Below are positions 26,088 to 35,735 of a stretch of DNA of 64,000 bases, in pieces; the stretch's first letter is position 1; each line of letters starts with the position of its first letter. The position numbers and the translations under genes were made by a program. The notes beneath the pieces were generated by a model. The model saw only the letters and a program-made list of their open reading frames with translations, ran no database searches and was not told the DNA's origin. Origin of the DNA: Tistlia consotensis USBA 355 (GTDB lineage: Bacteria > Pseudomonadota > Alphaproteobacteria > Kiloniellales > DSM-21159). The DNA is taken from assembly GCF_900177295.1 (NCBI RefSeq), contig NZ_FWZX01000025.1:1-64000 (forward strand), read 5' to 3'.

Positions 26088-26788
26088 GGCTGGGCCTCCT
26101 CTTCGGCGGGGGCCGCAGCCTCGGCATCGTTGCTGTCGAATTCGGCGAGGTAGATGCGATAGGTCTCGGGCTCCATCCGGAACAGGACCTCGCTTGCGCG
26201 GAACTCGACCTCGAAGACGCGAACCGGCCCGAACGTCTCGTCGACATGATCGTTGAAAGAGCCGTTGTCGTCGAAGCTTGGCCCGGCAGGCGGCGGTGGT
26301 GTCCGGTCTTGTCGATGAACGCGGTGCAGAAAGCCGACGATGGCGTCGGCCGCCTCGGCCGCGAGCAGCGCCTGGACCGCTTCCATCACCGGCCGCGGCT
26401 CGCCCGCGCCGTGCGAGGCGAAGCCGCACCGGTTACGCAACTCGGAGATGCCCTGGATCGCCGTACTTAGGCCGGTGAGCGTCTGTGCCAGGCTCTTGCG
26501 CACTTCGGTCGCATCGCTCGCTGTCGTGGGCAGGAACGGCAGATTCTGCGTGGCGGATTTGAACAGCTTGGGCAGATCGTCCGTGGCGGCATAGGCGACG
26601 GAGCGTTCGCCCAACACAGTGCGACAAGTGCTCTCCACCAGCGTCTTGGCGAGGTCGAAGGCCAAGCCGGGGTTCTCGACCACCGCTTGCTCGATGCCCT
26701 TCACCTGTTCCTCGATATGCGCAAGGCCCGCCGCCATGGCGTCGCGGGCGCCGTACATGACGAAGGGCTGGGGTGCAGGTGCAGCCAT
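26084..26788 (-). CDS. Abortive-infection C-terminal (Abi_C-like) domain protein within the RM operon
   Basis: A 234-residue soluble protein between hsdS and hsdR. The middle (about 40-125) reads [32 protein letters not shown] and [18 protein letters not shown]. This matches the Abi_C pattern of a KxLIE...CK/R start, DLPKLYK and GLxxLRNxxGxxHG. Similar small genes are known beside hsd genes. A role in phage defence is inferred from context. Start and stop both overlap their neighbours (TGATG and ATGA), so it is translated as part of the operon. The N-terminus is predicted helical and the C-terminus is acidic. Confidence 0.75.
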
Positions 26789-28191
26789 CACAGTACCCGA
26801 TCAAGGAAGGTCTCGGCATCCTTCACGCGCAGGTCGCCAGAGATCAGCTGGGGCAGCAATGTGTCACGGAGGGCTGCAAGGGTGCGGGTTTCTCGCTCGC
26901 ACGAGACGATCCGGCTGTGGAGCGACTGAACGGGACCATCGAAGGCTTCTAGAACGTCGTCAGTCGGGACTATTACCGGCAACGGTCGGAAGTTTGATTT
27001 ACTAATTTCTTGAAACGTGGAGCCGTTTGCATTTTGCAGTATGGCTTCCATGTTCGCCTGAGTCCAAAGCCACGCAAAAACGTTCGAAAGACGGCCTTCA
27101 CAGACCATCGCCACAAAACCTTGATTTACGGAGACGGGAATCTCTGCAATTGCCAAGTAACCGATGGGAGCGCGCGAGGAGAGCAAGACGGTTCCAACCG
27201 GCAACAAGCCGGAACCGATCTTTGCTAGGCCCGCAGAGGTGATACGCCGCGATGTCTCTAGAAGAGCTGGCCCTTCAAGTGAGGACAGGTCTTTCGGTGT
27301 CGCCCAGTTGATCTCACCATCCCAAAATGCGGGATTTCTGGTGCTAGGCGTAGAGCCGCCCACAACCCGGACTTCGTTGCCAATCCTAGAAACGTTCCAC
27401 CCCTCCGGAACCTCGCCATGGTCGGTCTCGACCAGCCGGGCAGGGAAAAGGTCGGTGAGGTGGGGGGGGAGGCCGGGGTCGCGGCCTTCGGACTTGGCGC
27501 GGACGGGCTCGAAGTCGACAAACCAGGCCTTGAACAACGCCCGCGCCATCGCTTCTAGCGTCGTGCTCATCCGCCGGTTTACTTCGATCTTGTCATCGAG
27601 GGTCTGCAGGACGTGCCCAATTGCCCTCTGTTCGGCGCGCGAAGGCAGACAGATGTGGAAAGCCTTCACTTCAGGGAAATAGATCGTCTGGTGAGTCGTT
27701 CCGCTGGCAAAGCGAAGAAACGCCGATTGCTCCGACAAAAGAACGTACTTGAGGAAGCGATGATCCAATTCCGGCGCGCAGACCCAGTTGACGAAATCCT
27801 GACTCGTCGCCATAGGACGGCCCATCACGACCACATATCCGACGGAGGCTGTTCGCGAGAGGCAAACAGTATTTGCCGGAAGTATCCTGGCGGATGAATT
27901 GGAGATCCCTAGTTCGTTGGTGTGCTGGATCGTGTCATGGATCGTCCGGCCATGGTTGGCGGTGGCGTCCTTGATCCCGATCCACGGCACGTCGCCACCC
28001 CAGTACTCGGGGTGCCTACGGCTTGGGGTATGCCCGGTCTCCAAACGTGCGACGTCTGTGAGCTTCGTCCAACGCCATCCCTCGGGAGCTCGACTATCCG
28101 GCATTCCGACGCTGAGCGCGAAGTTGCCGGTGATCGTGCCTGTGGTTGCCGGGCGACCTCCGGTACGGGTCTCCGCGTGCCTAGCCGCCAT
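26788..28191 (-). CDS. hsdS: Type I restriction-modification specificity subunit S
   Basis: A 467-residue DNA-recognition subunit with two target-recognition halves, each opening with PEGW ([18 protein letters not shown] and [18 protein letters not shown]). A central conserved helix ([19 protein letters not shown]) and a distal one ([18 protein letters not shown]) follow them. The two halves differ, as expected for a bipartite asymmetric target. The ATG at 28191 overlaps the end of hsdM by 11 bp. Its DNA, especially 27000-27900, is visibly more AT-rich than the rest of the window, typical of horizontally exchanged hsdS. Confidence 0.93.
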   Translation of the reverse strand: MAARHAETRTGGRPATTGTITGNFALSVGMPDSRAPEGWRWTKLTDVARLETGHTPSRRHPEYWGGDVPWIGIKDATANHGRTIHDTIQHTNELGISNSSARILPANTVCLSRTASVGYVVVMGRPMATSQDFVNWVCAPELDHRFLKYVLLSEQSAFLRFASGTTHQTIYFPEVKAFHICLPSRAEQRAIGHVLQTLDDKIEVNRRMSTTLEAMARALFKAWFVDFEPVRAKSEGRDPGLPPHLTDLFPARLVETDHGEVPEGWNVSRIGNEVRVVGGSTPSTRNPAFWDGEINWATPKDLSSLEGPALLETSRRITSAGLAKIGSGLLPVGTVLLSSRAPIGYLAIAEIPVSVNQGFVAMVCEGRLSNVFAWLWTQANMEAILQNANGSTFQEISKSNFRPLPVIVPTDDVLEAFDGPVQSLHSRIVSCERETRTLAALRDTLLPQLISGDLRVKDAETFLDRVL

Positions 28192-30062
28192 ACCCAAGCT
28201 CCCGTAGGTTGGCGGCGATGGCGGCGTCCAGCCGGATGGCCTCGTCCTGCTGCTTGCGTAGGTCGGCGACCAGCCGGGCCATCTTGTCGGCGAAGGCCTC
28301 GTCGTCCTCTTCCGCCGCCTCGGCGCCGACATAGCGCCCGGGAGTCAGCACATGCCCATGCTTGCGGATGTCGTCCAGCGAGGCGGCCTTGCAGAAACCG
28401 GGGATGTCCTCGTAGGCAGTGAGGCCATCCACCGCCTCGGGCGGCACGTCGGTCTCGCCGCGCCAGAGGTGGTACATGCCAGCGATCCTGGCGATATCCG
28501 GGCCTGAGCAGGTCGCGATGGGTGCGGTCGACCATGAAGCCCATCTTGCGAGCGTCGATGAACAGTACCTCGCCGCGCCGGTCGCGGAACTTGTGGTTCT
28601 TGCGGTCGCGGGCGAGGAACCAGAGGCAGGCGGGGATCTGCGTCGAGTAGAACAGCTGCCCCGGCAGGGCGACCATGCAGTCGACCACGCCTTCCTCGAC
28701 CAGCTTCTTGCGGATTTCGCCTTCACCCGACTGGTTCGACGACATCGAGCCGTTGGACAGCACGAAGCCCGCGACGCCCGCGGGCGCGAGGTGATGCACG
28801 ATGTGCTGCACCCAGGCGTAGTTGGCGTTGCCCGCTGGCGGGTCGCCATACCGCCAGCGCTTGTCGCCGCGCAGCCGCTCGCCGCCCCAGTCGGAGATGT
28901 TGAAGGGCGGGTTGGCGAGGATGAAGTCGGCCTTCAGGTCGGGGTGGCGGTCGTTGTGGAAGGTGTCGCCATGGGCGATCTGCCCGTCGATGCCCCGGAT
29001 GGCGAGGTTCATCTTGGCCAGCCGCCAGGTGGTATAGTTCGACTCCTGGCCGTAGATCGAGATATCGGCCTTGGCCTTCCCGCCATTGCCGTTGCCGTTC
29101 CGGTGGGCGTGGATGAACTCCATCGACTGCACGAACATGCCCGAGGAGCCGCAGCAGGGGTCGTAGACCCTGCCGCGATAGGGCTCCAGCATCTCGACCA
29201 GCAGCTTGACGACGCAGCGGGGCGTGTAGAACTCGCCGCCCTTCTTGCCCTCGGCGCTGGCGAACTGCGACAGGAAGTACTCGTAGACGCGTCCGAGCAC
29301 GTCCTTCGCCCGGGCTTCCGCGTCGCCGACCTTGATGTTCGAGATCAGGTCGATGAGCTGGCCGAGCCGGGTCTTGTCGAGCGCGGGGCGCGCATAGTCT
29401 TTCGGTAGCACGTTCTTGAGCGCCGAATTGTCACGCTCGATGCCGGCCATGGCGTCGTCGACGAGCTGGCCGATCGTGCTCTGGCGCGCCTGCGCCTTGA
29501 GATGCGACCAGCGCGCCTCGGGCGGCACCCAGAAAATGTTCTGGGCGCGGTATTCGTCGGGGTCCTCCGGATCGGCGCCCTGGGCTTTCTCGGCTTCGAG
29601 CTTGGCGTGCATCTCCTCGAAGGCGTCGGAGATGTACTTCAGGAAGATCAGGCCGAGGACGACGTGCTTGTATTCCGCCGCATCCATGCTTCCGCGGAGC
29701 GCATCGGCCATCCGCCACAGCTCGGCCTCGTAGCCGACGGTCGCGGCGGAGACGGCTGGCTTGCCGGGCTTCGGTCGACCCCGGGACGCCTTCGCTGGAG
29801 CGGCTTCGTCCCCGTCGGCCTCGACGCCGAGGTCAAGTCCGGCGAGGGCCTTGTCGATCTCGCTCTCGAAACCGACCAGATGGACGGACCCACCCCGGCC
29901 TCGCCCGGGTGCGATCACGCCCTCGTCGACCAGCGCCCGCTTCACTTCGTCATAGGTTGCTTCATCCCATCCGAGCGCCGAGCGTAGCGTTCCGTTGCCG
30001 GCCGAGCCGTCCTTCTCGGCCAACGCCGCCAAGAACCTGTCCTTCTGCGCCTGATCGGCCAT
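28181..30062 (-). pseudogene. hsdM: Type I DNA methyltransferase subunit M, frameshifted
   Basis: The frame from ATG 30062 (GAGGGA 6 nt upstream) encodes an N-terminal winged-helix-like extension (about 1-65). The N6-adenine methylase follows, with [10 protein letters not shown] (SAM motif I), ANPPFN (catalytic motif IV) and [18 protein letters not shown]. After MVDRTHRDL the product leaves frame. The correct continuation [17 protein letters not shown], through to RELGYGG and a stop at 28181, lies in another frame. One surplus base around 28505-28511 explains it, since the total length is 1 nt over a multiple of three. Both catalytic motifs are upstream of the lesion, but about 108 C-terminal residues are lost. 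Confidence 0.85.
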
Positions 30063-30464
30063 CTGTGTTCCCTCAATTGCTTCGGCTCTGTGGCCGTTGG
30101 AGCCTGTTGCGCTGTGCCTACGCGGTCCCGTCAATCGCCAGGTGGTCCGCGGCCCGTTTGGGGTGCCCTTGGCCTGAGAGCCCGGCGGCAGGGGAGCCAC
30201 AGTCAGACGTTGCATCATCTCACCCAGCGGCGTGCTCTGCGAAGCCTCCAACGCGGGCGTTTGGCCCTGGCCAACAGCCTAGACGAAGCAATGGAGTCTC
30301 GACGCTGGGCCGGCGTGCGGCCGCAGAGCCGGGTGAGCGCTGGTCCGGACTCCTAGAGGCAACCCTGCCGCCATTCCCCCCCTGGACAAGCCCGGGTCCG
30401 GCGGAGGACAAAGGCACCGCGAGCGCCGGCCGCGCCGGCGCGCCCTCCTTTGCCAAGGTGAGCG
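30063..30464. other. 402-nt intergenic region with no supported gene
   Basis: It separates the minus-strand RM operon from the plus-strand molybdenum hydroxylase operon, so promoters for both should lie here. I found no convincing promoter, operator or repeat. No duplicate of the tRNA-Lys 3' end is present that would mark the far end of the island. Confidence 0.6.
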
Positions 30465-31331
30465 ATGCGATACGAAGCCCCCGAGACCCTCGACGCCGCC
30501 GTCGCGCTGCTGGCCGGCGAGAGCGGGCTCGCCAAGGTGCTGGCGGGCGGCACCGACCTGCTGGTGCAGCTGCGCTCCGGCATGATCGAGCCGGCGCTGG
30601 TCGTCGACATCAAGCGGATCGCCGAGACCCGGCGCATCCAGGAAGAGAGCGGCGGCTTCCGCATCGGCGCGGCGGTCAGCGGCGCCGAGATGGGCGAGCA
30701 CGCGGGCCTCAAGGCGGCCTGGCCGGGCGTCGTCGAGGCTGTGGAGCTGATCGGCTCGACCCAGGTCCAGGGCCGGGCGACGGCGGCCGGCAACCTCTGC
30801 AACGCCTCGCCGGCCGCCGACTCGGTGCCGGCGCTGGTCGCCGCGGGGGCGACGGCGCGCATCGTCGGGCCGGGCGGCAGCCGCGAGCTGCCGGTCGAGG
30901 CGGTCGCCGCGGGGCCGGGCCGGACCAGCCTCGGCCGCGGTGAGATCGTCGCCTCGCTGTTCCTGCCGGCCCGCGGGGCAGGGCAGGGGGATGCCTACCT
31001 GCGCTTCATCCCGCGGACCGAGATGGACATCGCCGTGGTCGGCGCCGGCGTCTGCCTGACGCTCGACGGCGACGGCCGCTGCACCAGGGCGCGGGTCGCG
31101 CTCGGCGCCGTCGGGCCGCGGGTGATCCTGGCCGAGGCCGCCGCCGCGGCGCTGGTCGGCACGACGCTCGACGAGGCGGCGCTCGACGCCCTGGCCGAGG
31201 CCGCCTCCGCCGCCGCGACGCCGATCGACGACAAGCGCGGCACCGCCGACTTCCGCCGGCGGGTCGCCGGCGTCCTCGCCCGCCGCACCGCCGTGATCGC
31301 CCGGGACCGCGCCAAGGGAGCCGCCGCATGA
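30465..31331 (+). CDS. Molybdenum hydroxylase FAD-binding (medium) subunit
   Basis: A 288-residue flavoprotein of the CoxM/XdhB family, which passes electrons from the iron-sulfur subunit to an acceptor. FAD motifs are VLAGGTDLLVQLRSG (about 25-39) and GRATAAGNLCNASPAAD, the counterparts of AGGHS and TIGG in CoxM. It overlaps the small subunit by 4 nt (ATGA at 31328). Gene order medium-small-large, then MoaD-like, is that of a bacterial xanthine/CO dehydrogenase-type operon; the substrate is unknown. Confidence 0.9.
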   Translation: MRYEAPETLDAAVALLAGESGLAKVLAGGTDLLVQLRSGMIEPALVVDIKRIAETRRIQEESGGFRIGAAVSGAEMGEHAGLKAAWPGVVEAVELIGSTQVQGRATAAGNLCNASPAADSVPALVAAGATARIVGPGGSRELPVEAVAAGPGRTSLGRGEIVASLFLPARGAGQGDAYLRFIPRTEMDIAVVGAGVCLTLDGDGRCTRARVALGAVGPRVILAEAAAAALVGTTLDEAALDALAEAASAAATPIDDKRGTADFRRRVAGVLARRTAVIARDRAKGAAA

Positions 31332-31846
31332 CCGTCACCGTCACCACCACCATCAACGGCGACGCCGAGGAGTTCGTCTGCGAGGCCGACGAGACGCTGC
31401 TCGACGTGCTGCGCGACCACCTGGGCCTGACCGGCAGCAAGGAGGGCTGCGCGACCGGCGACTGCGGCGCCTGCTCGGTGATGCTCGACGGGCGCCTGGT
31501 CTGCTCCTGCCTGGTGCTCGCCGCCGAGGCCGAGGGCCGGCAGGTCGAGACCATCGAGGGCATGGCCAGGGGCCGGGAGCTGCACCCGCTGCAGCAGAAG
31601 TTCCTCGACGCCGCCGCCCTGCAGTGCGGCATCTGCACGCCGGGCTTCCTGGTCGCCGCCAAGGCGCTGCTGGAGCGCAACCCGGACCCGAGCGAGACCG
31701 AGGTGCGCTACTGGCTGGCCGGCAACCTCTGCCGCTGCACCGGCTACGACAAGATCGTGCGCGCCGTGCTCGAGACGGCCGCCGACATGAAATCCGCTGA
31801 CATGAAATCCGCTGGCATGAAATCCGCTGGGATGAGGAGCGCCTGA
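31328..31846 (+). CDS. Molybdenum hydroxylase [2Fe-2S] (small) subunit
   Basis: A 172-residue CoxS/XdhC-type protein with two [2Fe-2S] clusters. The plant-type cluster uses GCATGDCGACS...LVCSC and the helical-domain cluster uses LQCGICTPG...NLCRCTGY. It relays electrons between the molybdenum site and FAD. The C-terminus ends in a tandem repeat, ADMKSADMKSAGMKSAGMR, not found in the family and encoded by a 15-bp DNA repeat. The last repeat unit doubles as the ribosome-binding site (GAGGAG) of the next gene. Confidence 0.92.
   Translation: MTVTVTTTINGDAEEFVCEADETLLDVLRDHLGLTGSKEGCATGDCGACSVMLDGRLVCSCLVLAAEAEGRQVETIEGMARGRELHPLQQKFLDAAALQCGICTPGFLVAAKALLERNPDPSETEVRYWLAGNLCRCTGYDKIVRAVLETAADMKSADMKSAGMKSAGMRSA
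31784..31843 (+). repeat. Four tandem 15-bp units at the 3' end of the small-subunit gene
   Basis: Unit GACATGAAATCCGCT occurs twice exactly (31784-31798 and 31799-31813), once with one change (31814-31828), and once diverged (31829-31843). As 15 bp is five codons, copy-number change keeps the frame. The repeat abuts the stop codon. Confidence 0.9.
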
Positions 31847-31847
31847 G

Positions 31848-34091
31848 ATGGACCAGTCGCAGACCACGCTGCCCCGCCGGTTCAAGGTCGTCGGCCAGCG
31901 CAAGCGCCGGCCCGACGGCATCGACAAGGTGACGGGCCGCGCCCGCTTCGGCGCCGACATGACCATGCCGGGCATGCTCTGGGGCCTGGTGCTGCGCTCG
32001 CCGCACGCCCACGCCCGGATCCGCTCGATCGACAGCTCGAAGGCCGAGGCGCTGCCGGGCGTCAAGGCGGTGGTCACCGGCGCCGACTTCAACGGCGAGC
32101 GCAACGACGTCTCGATCAACTGCATGGCCGGCGACAAGGCGCTCTACGACGGCCACGCCGTCGCCGCGGTGGCGGCGACCAGCAGGCAGGCCGCGCGCCA
32201 GGCGCTCAAGCTGATCGAGGTCGACTACGAGGTGCTGCCGCACGTCACCGACGTCGACGCGGCGATGAAGCCCGGCGCGCCGGTGATCCGCGAGGACCTC
32301 ATCACCGCCGGCGTCGAGCCGGTGCCGACGAAGCCCTCGAACGTCGCGGCCCGGCACGAGATCGGCAAGGGCGACGTCGAGAAGGGCTTCGCCGAGGCCG
32401 ACCTGATCGTCGAGCAGAGCTTCCGGACCGAGGCCACGCACCAGGGCTACATCGAGCCGCACGCCTGCGTCGCCTCGGTCAGCCCCGACGGCAGCGCCGA
32501 GCTCTGGGTCTGCACCCAGGGGCACTTCATGGTGCGCAACGTCTGCGCGGCCCTGCTGGGCCTGGACTCCGCGCAGCTGCGCGTCACCGCCTCCGAGATC
32601 GGCGGCGGCTTCGGCGGCAAGACGACGGTCTTCGTCGAGCCGGTGGCCCTGGCGCTCAGCCGCAAGGCCAACCGGCCGGTCAAGATCCAGATGACCCGCT
32701 CCGAGGTGTTCCGGGCGACCGGCCCGACCGCCTCCAGCTCGATCGACTGCAAGATCGGCCTGACGAAGGACGGGCGCATCACCGCGGCCCAGGCCGAGCT
32801 GCGCTACCAGGGCGGCGCCTTCAAGGGCGCCGGCGCCGACTTCGGCGCGATGGCGATCTTCACGCCCTACGACATCGAGAACGTCAAGGCGGTCGCCTGG
32901 GACGTGGTGACCAACCGTCCGAAGCTCGCCGCCTACCGGGCGCCGGGCGCGCCGATGGCCGCCTTCGCCGCCGAGTCGACGCTCGACGAGGCGGCGCGCC
33001 GGCTCGGCATGGACCCGCTGGAGCTGCGCCTGAAGAACGCCGCGCGCGAGGGCACCAAGGCGGCCTACGGGCCGACCTTCCCGCGCATCGGCCTGGCCTC
33101 CTGCCTCGAGGCGATCGGGAACAGCGCGCACTATCGCACGCCGCTCGGGCCGAACCAGGGCCGGGGCCTCGCCTGCGGCTTCTGGTTCAACTTCGGCGGC
33201 GAGACCTGCACGACGATCAACGTCAACAAGGACGGCACGGTCGGCCTGTCGGTCGGCACGCCCGACATCGGCGGCAGCCGCGCCTCGATGTGCGCGATGG
33301 CGGCCGAGGAGCTGGGCATCCCCTACGAGAAGGTCCGCACCGTCATCGCCGACACGGCCTCGCTCGGCTACAACGACGTGACCGACGGCAGCCGCGTCAC
33401 CTTCTCCTCCGGCCTCTGCACGATCCAGGCGGCGCGCCAGGCGATCCAGCGCCTGTGCCAGCGCGCCGCGCTGATGTGGGGCATCGACGCGGAGGCGGTG
33501 GTCTGGGAGGACGGTCACGCCAAGCCGGCCGGCCCGAACGCCGGCAAGTTCGAGCCGCTCTCGCTGGCCGAGATCGCCGCCGCCTCGGCCAACACCGGCG
33601 GCCCGATCGCCGGCCACCACGAGGTCAACGCCGAGGGGGCGGGCGTCAGCTTCGGCGTGCATCTCTGCGACCTCGAGGTCGACCGCGAGACCGGTTCCGT
33701 CAGGGTGGTGCGCTACACCGCGGCCCAGGACGCCGGCAAGGCGGTCAACCCGGACTACGTCGAGGGCCAGATGCAGGGCGGCTCGGCCCAGGGCATCGGC
33801 TGGGCGCTCAACGAGGGCTACGTCTACGGCGACGACGGCCGGCTGCAGAACGCCGGCTTCCTGGACTACCGGATCCCGGTGGCCTCGGACCTGCCGATGA
33901 TCGACGCGCTGATCGTCGAGGAGCCGAACCCCGGGCATCCCTACGGCGTGCGCGGCGTCGGCGAGACCTCGATCGTGCCGCCGCTGGCCGCCGTCGGCAA
34001 CGCCCTGCGCGACGCGCTCGGCGTGCGCCTGACCGAGACGCCGATGGCGCCGCCCCGGGTGCTCGCCGCGCTCGCCGCGGCCGCCGAGTAG
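31848..34091 (+). CDS. Molybdenum hydroxylase molybdopterin-binding (large) subunit
   Basis: A 747-residue catalytic subunit of the xanthine dehydrogenase family. The Mo-cofactor motif GGGFGGKTTVFVEP is present, with the active-site loop LAAYRAPGAP (A362-P369) and the catalytic base Glu706 in RGVGETSIVPP. The loop is not the AYxCSFR of form I CO dehydrogenase, so this is a different hydroxylase from the one at 60286, probably acting on a small organic molecule or heterocycle (inference). It starts 1 nt after the small-subunit stop. Confidence 0.9.
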   Translation: MDQSQTTLPRRFKVVGQRKRRPDGIDKVTGRARFGADMTMPGMLWGLVLRSPHAHARIRSIDSSKAEALPGVKAVVTGADFNGERNDVSINCMAGDKALYDGHAVAAVAATSRQAARQALKLIEVDYEVLPHVTDVDAAMKPGAPVIREDLITAGVEPVPTKPSNVAARHEIGKGDVEKGFAEADLIVEQSFRTEATHQGYIEPHACVASVSPDGSAELWVCTQGHFMVRNVCAALLGLDSAQLRVTASEIGGGFGGKTTVFVEPVALALSRKANRPVKIQMTRSEVFRATGPTASSSIDCKIGLTKDGRITAAQAELRYQGGAFKGAGADFGAMAIFTPYDIENVKAVAWDVVTNRPKLAAYRAPGAPMAAFAAESTLDEAARRLGMDPLELRLKNAAREGTKAAYGPTFPRIGLASCLEAIGNSAHYRTPLGPNQGRGLACGFWFNFGGETCTTINVNKDGTVGLSVGTPDIGGSRASMCAMAAEELGIPYEKVRTVIADTASLGYNDVTDGSRVTFSSGLCTIQAARQAIQRLCQRAALMWGIDAEAVVWEDGHAKPAGPNAGKFEPLSLAEIAAASANTGGPIAGHHEVNAEGAGVSFGVHLCDLEVDRETGSVRVVRYTAAQDAGKAVNPDYVEGQMQGGSAQGIGWALNEGYVYGDDGRLQNAGFLDYRIPVASDLPMIDALIVEEPNPGHPYGVRGVGETSIVPPLAAVGNALRDALGVRLTETPMAPPRVLAALAAAAE

Positions 34092-34114
34092 CCCGGCGGC
34101 GGGGCCGCCCGGCG

Positions 34115-34387
34115 ATGGCCGCCCGCGCGCCGGCGACCGTCCCCGTGACGGTCCAGGTCTGGGGCACCTTGCGCAACGCCCTGGACGGCCGCGAGCGCGT
34201 CGAGGTCCGGGCCGGCACGATCCGCGAGCTGCTCGACCGCCTGGGCGAGGACTATCCGGCGCTGCGCCCGCAGCTCGCGCGCGGCGTCTCGATCTCGATC
34301 GACGGCGCGGTCTACAACGGCTCCTGGTTCAAGCCGCTCGGCCCGGAGCAGGAGATCGTCCTGCTGCCGCGCATCACCGGCGGCTGA
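34115..34387 (+). CDS. MoaD/ThiS-family sulfur carrier protein
   Basis: A 90-residue beta-grasp protein (VPVTVQVWGTLRNAL...IRELLDRLGEDYPAL...EQEIVLLPRITGG) ending in the Gly-Gly that is adenylated and thiocarboxylated in this family. MoaD is the small subunit of molybdopterin synthase. Its place 23 nt after the large subunit suggests a dedicated sulfur donor for this enzyme's cofactor. No MoaE partner is nearby. I chose the ATG at 34115 because the upstream open frame lies inside the hydroxylase gene. Confidence 0.78.
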   Translation: MAARAPATVPVTVQVWGTLRNALDGRERVEVRAGTIRELLDRLGEDYPALRPQLARGVSISIDGAVYNGSWFKPLGPEQEIVLLPRITGG

Positions 34388-34393
34388 GGCCGG

Positions 34394-34420
34394 GGATACT
34401 TCGCTCGTCCCGAAGTATCC
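34394..34420 (+). terminator. Perfect 10-bp hairpin after the molybdenum hydroxylase operon
   Basis: GGATACTTCG and CGAAGTATCC flank the 7-nt loop CTCGTCC, starting 6 nt after the MoaD-like stop. Only TCTT follows, so it may act as a weak terminator or an mRNA-stabilising structure. Confidence 0.5.
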
Positions 34421-34436
34421 TCTTGCGCCTGCTTCT

Positions 34437-34462
34437 GCTTCGTCCTGAGCTTGTCGAAGGGC
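34437..34462. repeat. Dispersed bacterial intergenic motif (CTTCGACAAGCTCAGG type)
   Basis: The minus strand reads CTTCGACAAGCTCAGGACG followed by AAGC, with arms CTTCG/CGAAG. I recall this sequence recurring in intergenic regions of many unrelated bacteria. Only one copy was noticed in this window. Confidence 0.45.
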
Positions 34463-34652
34463 GTGGGAGCGCGGGCGGTGCCTTCCTGCGGGTTCCCGTA
34501 CTTTCACGGCAGCCCGCCGAAAGGGGCAGGGGGCGCCACCGCCTGATCCTCGGCCGTGCCGCAATGCCCGGTCCGGGGATTTGCATGGCCCCGGCCGGTG
34601 CCGGGTGCGTTATCAAGGCCGCCGGACCGAGCAAGCGTCGCAGGGAAGAGCC

Positions 34653-35726
34653 ATGAAGCACTACAGGATCGCCGCCATCCCCGCCGACGGCATCGGACCC
34701 GAGGTCATCGCCGCCGGCCTGCAGGCGCTCGAGGCGCTGGCGCGGCGGGACGGCGGCTTCCGCCTGGAGGTCGAGTCGTTCGACTGGGGCTCGGACTACT
34801 ACCGGAAGCACGGCGCGATGATGCCGGAGGACGGCACCGAGCGGCTCAAGGCCTTCGACGCGATCTTCTTCGGCGCGGTCGGTGCCCCCGACGTGCCGGA
34901 CCACATCACGCTCTGGGGCCTGCGCCTGCCGATCTGCCAGGGCTTCGACCAGTACGCCAACGTGCGGCCGACGAAGATCCTGCCGGGCATCAGGTCGCCG
35001 CTCGCCGGGGTCGGGCCCGGCGACCTCGACTGGGTGATCGTGCGCGAGAACTCGGAGGGCGAGTATGCCGGCTGCGGCGGCCGGGCCCACCGCGGCCTGC
35101 CCGAGGAGGTCGGCACCGAGGTCGCGATCTTCACGCGGGTCGGCGTGACCCGGATCATGCGCTACGCCTTCCGGCTCGCCCAGGCGCGGCCGCGCAAGCT
35201 GCTGACCGTGGTCACCAAGTCGAACGCCCAGCGCCACGGCATGGTGATGTGGGACGAGATCGCCGCCGAGGTCGCCCGGGAGTTCCCCGACGTGACCTGG
35301 GACAAGATGCTGGTCGACGCCATGACCGTGCGCATGACGCTCAAGCCGAAGAGCCTCGACACCATCGTCGCGACCAACCTGCACGCCGACATCCTGTCGG
35401 ACCTCGCCGGCGCCCTGGCCGGCAGCCTGGGCGTCGCGCCGACCGCCAACATCGATCCCGAGCGGCGCTTCCCCTCGATGTTCGAGCCGATCCACGGCTC
35501 GGCCTTCGACATCACCGGCAAGGGCATCGCCAACCCGATCGCGACCTTCTGGACCGCCTCCCAGATGCTCGAGCACCTGGGCGAGCCGGCCGCCGCGGCA
35601 CGCCTGATGGCGGCCGTCGAGCAGGTCACGGCGCAGGGCATCCTGACCCCCGACATCGGCGGCACGGCGACGACCCGGGAGGTCACCGACGCGGTCTGCG
35701 AGGCGATCCGCAGCGCCAACCTCTGA
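34653..35726 (+). CDS. Tartrate/D-malate-type beta-decarboxylating dehydrogenase
   Basis: A 357-residue member of the isocitrate/isopropylmalate dehydrogenase family. Conserved elements are AAIPADGIGPEVIAAG, the substrate-binding WGLRLPICQGFDQYANVRP, VRENSEGEYAG, the catalytic Tyr/Lys region with VTKSNAQRHGMVMWDE, and the NAD-binding PIHGSAFDITGKGIANP. SFDWGSDYYRKHGAMMPEDG is typical of tartrate dehydrogenase and D-malate dehydrogenase rather than LeuB. It probably oxidises D-malate or tartrate with NAD. It lies about 230 nt after the hydroxylase operon hairpin and may be transcribed alone. Confidence 0.85.
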   Translation: MKHYRIAAIPADGIGPEVIAAGLQALEALARRDGGFRLEVESFDWGSDYYRKHGAMMPEDGTERLKAFDAIFFGAVGAPDVPDHITLWGLRLPICQGFDQYANVRPTKILPGIRSPLAGVGPGDLDWVIVRENSEGEYAGCGGRAHRGLPEEVGTEVAIFTRVGVTRIMRYAFRLAQARPRKLLTVVTKSNAQRHGMVMWDEIAAEVAREFPDVTWDKMLVDAMTVRMTLKPKSLDTIVATNLHADILSDLAGALAGSLGVAPTANIDPERRFPSMFEPIHGSAFDITGKGIANPIATFWTASQMLEHLGEPAAAARLMAAVEQVTAQGILTPDIGGTATTREVTDAVCEAIRSANL

Positions 35727-35735
35727 CGCTGTCCT

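Noticed and set aside
30063-30464. attR-like repeat of the tRNA-Lys 3' end marking the far side of the RM island
   Set aside because: I looked for GGTTCGAGTCCCCGCGGGCTC or a partial copy in this interval and found none.
29909-30943. A plus-strand 344-codon frame spanning the hsdM start and the hydroxylase medium subunit
   Set aside because: It overlaps both real genes in other frames, has no recognisable domains, and its composition is Arg/Pro/Ala-rich.
31848-34091. Calling the first molybdenum hydroxylase a second CO dehydrogenase
   Set aside because: The active-site loop is AYRAPG rather than AYxCSFR (form I), and the form II pattern AYRGAGR is also absent, so CO activity is not supported.
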